DNA of 37,957 nucleotides from Diphasiastrum complanatum (taxonomy: Eukaryota; Streptophyta; Lycopodiopsida; Lycopodiales; Lycopodiaceae). The translations under genes and the position numbers were made by a program. Below are positions 31,597 to 37,957 of the stretch, piece after piece. Numbering within the stretch: the first letter of the stretch is position 1; every line of letters starts with the position of its first letter. The stretch spans positions 1 through 37,957 of the forward strand of contig MU835581.1 in NCBI GenBank assembly GCA_029204225.1, read 5' to 3'. Under the pieces are notes generated by a model, which made no database searches, had not been told where the DNA came from, and saw only the letters and a program-made list of their open reading frames with translations.

Positions 31597-33969
31597 ATGG
31601 TTTTGACAAGGTCCATGTACAGGAGAGTTGAGGCTGAGTCACAATGCTTTTCAAGTGGTTTAGAAGATATTGAAATGTCTACTGATAGAGAAAACATCTT
31701 AGTTGTGGGTCTGGAAGATATCATGATGGACGAGACACAAGAAGAAGAGGAGCTATCTACTCAGTTCCGTGTTTTGTAGGTAGACTTGCATGAGGATGTA
31801 AGCTTGGATGACCCTGAAGATGATGGGAAAAAGAAAAAAGGTAAGTCTCAAGATGATGAGATTTATGCCATTCCACAGAACTTTCACGTGGAGATGCTTT
31901 CGGCCACCATGAAGCGTCTGAGGATGGTGAGAAATACTCCTCCTCCAACTATTCCTCTGTGTAGAGTTTACATCCATGAGAGTGTTTGTCAGATTGGACC
32001 ATTGAAAAAAGTTCTTAAGACTACTTTCAGAATGGACGTTTACCTTGAAGAAAAGGGAGCCTTTGTGTTGTCTTTGCAAAGAGTAGGTGGCGTATCTGTG
32101 AAAGTTAATGATGAGATCAAAGCCACATGGGACTCAATATGAACGAAAGTGAATGACTCCTTTGAGAGAGAACTTGCCAACAATGAAGATTGGGCTGACC
32201 TTTCTAGAAAGATGTTCTTGTGCTGGGACGAGAATCATAGAACAGAGGTGTGGATTGAAGAGATTGCCAAGTCATTTCGTTTTGACATAGAGAAGCATAT
32301 TTCGGTGAAGGCCACATTTATACATGTTTCACCTTCTGATTCCATGCCATTGTTGACAGTATTAAATAGAATCAACAAGTAAGCAATGTTATGTAGTTCA
32401 CTTTTTTGGCTAGCCACGTATGTTCCTTGTTTTTTACTCAATCTGTGTTAAGGCTGAATTTATTAATGTTTGATATTGCCTCGCCATGAATGCGTGTCTA
32501 CTTGTAGATTGAATGAGGAAGCAGTGGTGAAGACGGAGTTGAAAGATGTGTTGTTCTCAGTGAGAAAATTGGGAGAGAGTGACGCATCATATTTTGAAAG
32601 TAAGTTCACAACAGAAGAGTTGGCTCAAGTTCATATTGTTAGATATCTGGAGAAGAGAAAGGGGATTTTGGCATGGTACCCAATAACATGCTTTATGTTG
32701 GCAAAGATTGTGTATAATGTAAGTGCTTCTCTTGTCTCTGAAAAAGATTCCATCACTTTCATTGTTTGTTTGAAAATTTCAAGATGCATAATGTATTGCT
32801 TTTTATGTATCCAGAATGAGATTCAGCAGGAGGTTGATGAGCTATTGATTAAGAAGACAGACACATCAAATCAACCAAAACATCAGGCCGATGTTGAATT
32901 GCGTATAAGAAAAAAATATGGCAATCGAATGAGTAAACTATTGGATATTGTGGATCCCAAGAATGGAGATCACTGGTTCAGAATGATAACCACAAAAGCT
33001 TTGGAAGAAAAGAGATTCTCATTGGGTCTGGAGAAATTGAATGCTTTGCGTTTGGCAGATGTTTCTAATGAGACCAGTTGTTAGTGGCTCAAAAATTGCT
33101 TGGGAGGAGCTATGGCTCGAGACCAGTACAATATTCTTATTGGTGACGAGATTTTTTGCATTTGGATTGCCAGAAAAGTATTCTACGAGGCACTCAGACT
33201 GGAGGCTTTGAGGATTCTTGAGCTATGTCAGGATGCAGGAGGTAACTCTTTGCCAATGAGGTTCTTTAATAATAGACAAGAGGCTTTGAAGATTATTGAA
33301 ACTTGATTTGACAATGTGTTTTTTGTGCATGTTATAGGATCTCTGGAATCTGCTACAAACACTTTCACAAAATATTTTACATCTATCAGGTTGAGGTTTG
33401 GGGATTACCTTTTTGACTCCATATCTTCTGTGATAGAACCTATCCTGACCACCGAGGCAAAGGAAGAGGCGAAGCTAGCAGTATGATATGGAGGTGACAT
33501 TGAATGTTTTTACATATGCATGGTACAATTTGTTTATGTGTTTTTTTACTGTGATCCAACTTAATGTGTTCAATTGGACAGATATTTCTTTCATCTTAAA
33601 GCAAAGCATGCTATGGAGGACATGCCTCAGGTAATGGATATGTGGAATCAAATCTCCTTGAAGAAGGAGGTTTTTATGTACTCTGCAAAGGCCAAGAAAA
33701 ATGGCCTGAGTGAGTGGGAAGTGAAGTTCTGTCCTTGGTGGATAGACTTCAAGGAGGGAGAATGTCCTCCCTTGGAAAAAACACAATACCAACTACATGA
33801 GAAAGGACGTTTGGTTGTGGATGATGATGATGATGCAGCAGCGACAGAGATGGCACTGAGGTCCTTGCTTACTGCCACTCCCGAGAAGCCTCAGGTTGTA
33901 GAGAAGAAGAGCAAGAAGAAAGTTGATGATGTTATTCAGCCTATAGATGTATTCACAACAACCTTTTAA
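31597..33969 (+). pseudogene. Unrecognised five-exon gene, about 650 codons, with three in-frame stops
   Basis: Predicted exons: 31,597-32,378; 32,508-32,718; 32,815-33,241; 33,338-33,480; 33,582-33,969. Donors (GTAAGC, GTAAGT, GTAACT, GTATGA) and acceptors (TTGTAG, ATCCAG, TTATAG, GGACAG) are good. Phases agree at the first three junctions but not at the fourth, so a 1-2 base change is likely there. In-frame stops: TAG at 31,777, TGA at 32,140, TAG at 33,082. The same frame stays protein-like on both sides of each. The N-terminus is acidic with GKKKKGK near residue 78. The middle is mixed alpha/beta, including ELRIRKKYGNRM and FCIWIARKVFYEALRLEALR. The C-terminus has CPWWIDF, a DDDDD run and KKSKKKVDD, possibly nuclear. 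I recognise no domain. It is divergent from the SWIM transposase and may be its partner in one mobile unit, which is inference. Confidence 0.6.
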
Positions 33970-34339
33970 CTTTGCTCCATCTTCGTGTTTTCTTTTTGGT
34001 TAATTATTGTTTGCTTTAAATCTTATTCCATTTATAATTCAAATGTATTTTTGTTTCTATGTGCAAGATACTATGCCTTACACACAAAATGACAAATATG
34101 AGAGGGAAATAGGAGACTGGAAAAGAGATGTATGTGAGCAAAAAGATAGCAAGTAGGTGCAAAAAAGAAAGTGCAAATGGGCACGAGCAATACTTGGGTG
34201 GGTGCTGATCCATCATCCAATCAGTAGTGCCAACAAAGAGAGGTAAAAGCTGAAGATATGACAAAATAGATGCGCCTACCAGCCACTAATCTGAATCCTC
34301 AACTTGTGTCAAATAGGCTGAAAAAAAATACTGAAAGAA

Positions 34340-34720
34340 GACGCTGGGCAGCAGCTATGGAATATGAAAAATGATGAGTAAAATAGCTAAAAATAATTGT
34401 GATGTAGGGCATTGACAGCCTCCAATCAAAATAAAAAATGGTCAGCAAATCATTGACGAAAAGTGTCGAAAATGATGAGGTAGTAGGGCGTTGGACAGCA
34501 GCAACCAAATATGCAAAAACAATGAAATCTACCAAAAGAATCGATGAAAGTGATGGGTTAGCAGGGCGTTGGACAGCCTCCACCAAAGCTGCAAAAAAAA
34601 AAGATGAAGAAATTGTCGAAAGTGATGGGAGGTTGGGCGCTGGACAACCACCACCAAATCTGCAAACAACAATGGAGAAAATTGGTGAAAATGTTGGTGG
34701 ACAACCAGCAAATCAGGTCT
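34340..34720 (+). repeat. Minisatellite, unit about 71-79 bp, 4-6 degenerate copies
   Basis: The core GGGCGTTGGACAGC or a variant recurs near 34,343, 34,407, 34,486, 34,563, 34,634 and 34,692. Each is followed by a CACCAAA-GCAAAAA stretch and a GAAAGTGATG stretch. Confidence 0.85.
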
Positions 34721-34965
34721 TTCATCCTGTCCATAGCCCACAGTATGTCGTCACGGTGGTGACGGACATGACTCCTCCTTTGGCAGCACCCAGGATGTAC
34801 CAGTACCGGCCACCGCAGCACCTCTTTCAGTACTTATCGCCGCTGTATTTGCCTCCTGCAGGGACGACCCCTCCACAACTGGAATTAGGCGCCGAAAATA
34901 ATCTGTCAATTTTTTTTTTCTGGCCACAAAATTTAGCTGAAGTACTTCCGCTAACTGTCCGCTAA
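34438..34965 (+). CDS. Repeat-containing ORF, 175 codons, doubtful
   Basis: An open frame over the minisatellite gives imperfect repeats of GRWTASTKAAKK and ESDG type, then a Pro/Tyr-rich tail (MYQYRPPQHLFQYLSPLYLP). Because repeat units are near multiples of three only by chance (79, 77, 71), the repeat protein is not frame-stable. The ORF may be fortuitous or a decayed 3' part of the gene at 31,597-33,969. No family recognised. Confidence 0.25.
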   Translation: MVSKSLTKSVENDEVVGRWTAATKYAKTMKSTKRIDESDGLAGRWTASTKAAKKKDEEIVESDGRLGAGQPPPNLQTTMEKIGENVGGQPANQVFHPVHSPQYVVTVVTDMTPPLAAPRMYQYRPPQHLFQYLSPLYLPPAGTTPPQLELGAENNLSIFFFWPQNLAEVLPLTVR

Positions 34966-34999
34966 AGCTCCACCAAGGAAAATGATCTGATGGGCGCTG

Positions 35000-35560
35000 G
35001 TCCTCCTCCAAATTGTGCTGAACATTGTTGAAGCAAAGAGATGAAAGCCCTCAAAAAAGAGAGAAAAATCAGCAAAAGAAATGGGTGCCCAATCAGAAAA
35101 TCAGATCTGAAATCATTAGAGAAACTTAAAGCCCGAAGAGGATCTTTGAAAAAGATGCTTTTTAATTTTTATTTTTCTTATTTTCGTTGTCATGTGGACC
35201 AATTGAAATCTTGAAATTGGAGTTCTACGTAACGTACAATTTTCCAAATATAAATAAAATAAAAACTTTTAAAATATATTGTTGTTTCGTCGGGCAGCAT
35301 GTGAAAATGCTATTGGTTGACCTATCCTTTCAGCTCATCACTACTCGAAGAGACCCAAAATATTGAAAATGAATATGACAGATGGTTGAGATGAGAAAAT
35401 CGATGTACCATTAATGTATATGCATTGTCAACTTATGGTTAACATGGTTAACCAGAGTTAATTCGTGGCACCAAATAGATCAGTGTTTTAAATTTATGCC
35501 AACACATTTTTTTCATATTCATGGCTTTTTGTCTACGCAAATTTTCAGATTCATAGTTCA
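35000..35560. other. AT-rich spacer, nothing recognised
   Basis: No ORF, no repeat beyond a last GGGCGCTGG word near 34,993. Confidence 0.5.
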
Positions 35561-35577
35561 GTGTTTCAGATTTTTGC

Positions 35578-35899
35578 ATGCACATTACGAATGGCGCCAT
35601 CAAGGAAACCATGCTCCTCAATCGACTTTTTGCTTCTATTCAACAGATGATAATGGATAATGAGTGCCAAGAAAATATTCAAAAACTCTTGGGTTTTGAT
35701 GCATCCATCATCAAGAGGAGCATTTCGAAAAAGCAAAAGGTCAAAACTATCATTTCGATCTTATTGGAAGGCCAGAACTGTTGGCTTAAAAGGCATTGAG
35801 GCCCTTCCCAAAACAGAGGAAGGCGAGATTATACAAGGAGCTGTTCCCTTATTAGTTCCTAATACTGATAAAGAAAATATAGAAAAATTGACTGAATAG
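35578..35899 (+). pseudogene. Small unrecognised ORF pair, frame-shifted
   Basis: ATG at 35,578 opens 73 codons (MHITNGAIKETMLLNRLFAS early, IIKRSISKKQKVKT later). A second frame from about 35,760 to TAG at 35,897 reads GLKGIEALPKTEEGEIIQG to ENIEKLTE. Together they look like one short, helix-rich, charged protein split by a frame change near 35,770, possibly an exon preceded by an acceptor-like TTTCAG near 35,566. No family recognised. Confidence 0.35.
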
Positions 35900-36096
35900 A
35901 GATCTATTTGTTAATAGAGATACATAAAAAAAAATACAATCATTTTACATGTAAACAACCCATTAATGGATTTTTATTTATTTATATCAATATAGATTCT
36001 TACAATCAGGTTGTGTCCATAGAGTAATACTGGAATGCAATTTTCTATATTGATAAAAAGACATGATGATTGGCATGTATTTGTTGATAGTGAATC

Positions 36097-37333
36097 TTAG
36101 TGTTCTTCCATAAGTTGGATTGTTTTGCCAATATCTCTGCATTTGATCTCGAGCTCATGTCGTTTATGTACCTGCATAAAACTAATACATAGTGAGTTAC
36201 AATTAGTACAGACATTGTGTTAGAAAGTTTTGATTGAAATTATTCATAAAAGATCAAGTGTTTACAGTTACTTACGAGTTTACCATTGAAAATGAATCTG
36301 AAATATGAAAGTACATCATCTTGTAGGAGCAATAGTTCCCGCCTGATGTAATTTAGACTCCAATCTTCTTCCACCTCAACACACGTCAAAACAGCATCAA
36401 TGTATATAATCTCAATATTTTTCTGTTTTGAATGTCCACTGGCTTCCAAGTCTTGATTCGCACCCATTTACCTTTATTTTTTTTCCATCTTTGATAATGC
36501 TTCTTGGTTTCCAAGGGAAGGCTATCATTGATAATGGAATAATAAACTATTTGATAAGTTTTTGCATACAGACATCGTTGAGGTTTTGTGTACATTGACA
36601 CTTGAAAAGAAGTCCACAAATATATTCAAGGAAATAAACCAACTCAATCTGACTGTTTTTTATCTCGTGCTCATTTTTAATGAGTTTTTTATATCATTAT
36701 ATATCTTGCAACAAAATGATTCTGGAACTGTAGCATCTGGTGCAATCCATTCATCACTTTCAAAACTAGGTAATAGAATTGGTACTATTTGTCCAAAATT
36801 TCCTTTTGTATCAGGAATGTACATTGATTCATAAAAAAAAATCCCACTATCAGCTAGATCTTTTGCAGTTCTACCTCGATATTGCAGTTGTCCAATATCA
36901 GTGTGAATAACATCTAACACACCTTCTAAAGATCCACTCGACTCCCATTCATCTATGTTGGATGGATATAAATCTGCAAGAGAAAAATGATCAGATTGGC
37001 AAGTTTATTATTAGATATTTATGAATGACAAAAATCTAAGTATAAAAAATATCAATACTCACAGTTGCTTTTTTTGCGATCCTGACGGTTGAATCCTTGC
37101 ACATTTATCTCTGAATGCATATATACATGTTGGACTGGAATTTCAAGAATAGATTTTCCTCCTGATGATGTTCTGAAATCCTCTGCTATAATATCGCCTT
37201 CCTATGTATTAGGAATGACTTCTACTCCTTTTTTATCATATATAATAAAATCTGCATCCTGAGCAACCTGAAAGGCTGTTAAGGCAGGAGCAGCTTGCTT
37301 TTGAGGGCCATTAGGATTAGAGTATTGTTGCAA
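36097..37333 (-). pseudogene. Unrecognised multi-exon gene, 5' end missing
   Basis: Predicted exons on -: about 37,333-37,063; 36,973 to about 36,660; about 36,610-36,276; 36,171-36,097. Two junctions are clean and in phase: 37,063/36,973 (GTGAGT...TTGCAG) and 36,276/36,171 (GTAAGT...ATGCAG). Protein pieces include QKQAAPALTAFQVAQDADFI, VIHTDIGQLQYRGRTAKDL, PSFESDEWIAPDATVPESF, GKWVRIKTWKPVDI, then LLQDDVLSYFRFIFNGKL and ELEIKCRDIGKTIQLMEEH. Breaks: a TAG near 37,200, a stop at 36,660 where no donor was found, and a one-base frame change near 36,440 in an A-rich run. The 5' side is cut where a direct repeat starts (about 37,330). The last exons end in a pattern loosely like a beta-grasp (FxFxGK...D.GKTI.L); that is only an impression. 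No family recognised. Confidence 0.5.
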
Positions 37334-37440
37334 ATTAACAAGCTAATCCAGGTAGATTCATCCTTCAAATAATAATCTTTTATGCTAAACAGTTTGTCAA
37401 GGCAAAAGGATTTTTATTTGCATTGTGTCATTTGAAGGGG
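37330..37440 (+). repeat. Direct repeat, first copy
   Basis: Starts AATTAACAAGCTAATCCA and contains CCTTCAAAT, CTAAACAGTTT and TTGCATTGTG. It matches 37,692-37,800 at a spacing of about 362 bp. Confidence 0.8.
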
Positions 37441-37691
37441 GTAAAAGACAAGTACTTAGTGCTTGGCATCTTCACTTACCCTAGGACATCATTTTTTATG
37501 CCAAATCATGTGCCACATGGGGGCCCTTACTCTAAGTTCATGCAAAATGGGATAATGGCCTTCCTATTTTTTCACTTCATTGATAGTTGAGTTTTTTTTT
37601 AAATGGACATGCCCTACTACCTAGGCTTGTGTGTGAAAACACCCTAAGCCTATTCACAAGGCTTTAAAAATTGCTAGAACCATCATGATGT

Positions 37692-37800
37692 TGTAGATTA
37701 ACAAGCCAATCCAATGAGATTCTCCCTTCAAATGGTAACCTTATAGTCTAAACAGTTTCTAATGCCAAAAAACGTTTTTTTGCATTGTGCTATTTTTTTT
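37692..37800 (+). repeat. Direct repeat, second copy
   Basis: GATTAACAAGCCAATCCA, CCTTCAAAT, CTAAACAGTTT and TTGCATTGTG in the same order as the first copy. The place of the first copy's GAAGGGGGT is taken here by a T run and the poly-G tract. Confidence 0.8.
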
Positions 37801-37811
37801 TTTTTTGGAGT

Positions 37812-37957
<146 letters not shown>

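Noticed and set aside
36438-36486. A 49-nt GT-AG segment that would restore the frame as an intron
   Set aside because: Too short for a plant intron, and the segment encodes a plausible stretch (GKWVRIKTWKPVDI); a one-base indel is simpler.

Overview
The window looks like nuclear DNA of a land plant. Both LTR-element priming sites match the 3' end of plant initiator-Met tRNA, introns are short GT-AG introns, and the DNA is AT-rich and full of nested transposons. The lineage is uncertain; a fern or other seedless plant is only a guess. No tRNA, rRNA, CRISPR array or bacterial-type operon was seen.

Layout. 1-7,100: a LINE reverse transcriptase on + is split, just after its YxDD box, by a complete Ty3/gypsy chromovirus on -. 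That element has 358-bp LTRs, a CTCCC target duplication, a tRNA-iMet primer site, a polypurine tract and gag-pol with several breaks. 7,100-8,700: no recognisable gene. 8,700-13,250: Ty1/copia wreckage on -, in the unusual order gag, RT, INT, RT, with a 732-bp solo LTR (ATTTC duplication) inside the first RT and a tRNA-iMet primer site at 13,233-13,244. 13,250-16,350: no gene, one 112-nt foldback. 16,406-17,400: a second LINE fragment that begins exactly at a (CT)24 tract. 17,974-18,266: a possible first exon of a plastid protein on -. 18,300-24,900: mostly non-coding AT-rich DNA with short direct repeats and a possible small insertion. 25,037-26,122: a Pif1-helicase C-terminal remnant and an orphan exon.

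26,100-37,330 is the most gene-like part. A six-exon MULE/FAR1-like transposase with a SWIM zinc finger (26,627-29,644, -) can be assembled with all intron phases consistent and one in-frame TGA. Divergent from it, a five-exon gene of unrecognised family (31,597-33,969, +) has good splice sites, three in-frame stops and one phase mismatch. Between them lie a (GA)70 tract and a cluster of GCCCTGG foldback modules that includes a 124-nt dyad. Downstream are a 71-79 bp minisatellite, a small + ORF pair and another unrecognised multi-exon gene on - (36,097 to about 37,333). The window ends in a 362-bp-spaced direct repeat and a 144-nt G run, which may be an assembly artefact.

Across the window, otherwise conserved reading frames are interrupted by one-base indels, several beside homopolymers, and by stops that could come from single C-to-T changes. 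Decay of methylated transposons and uncorrected sequencing error both fit, and separating them is the main caveat. The transposase, the palindrome cluster and the unknown divergent gene together are the best candidate for an undescribed mobile system, but this is inference.
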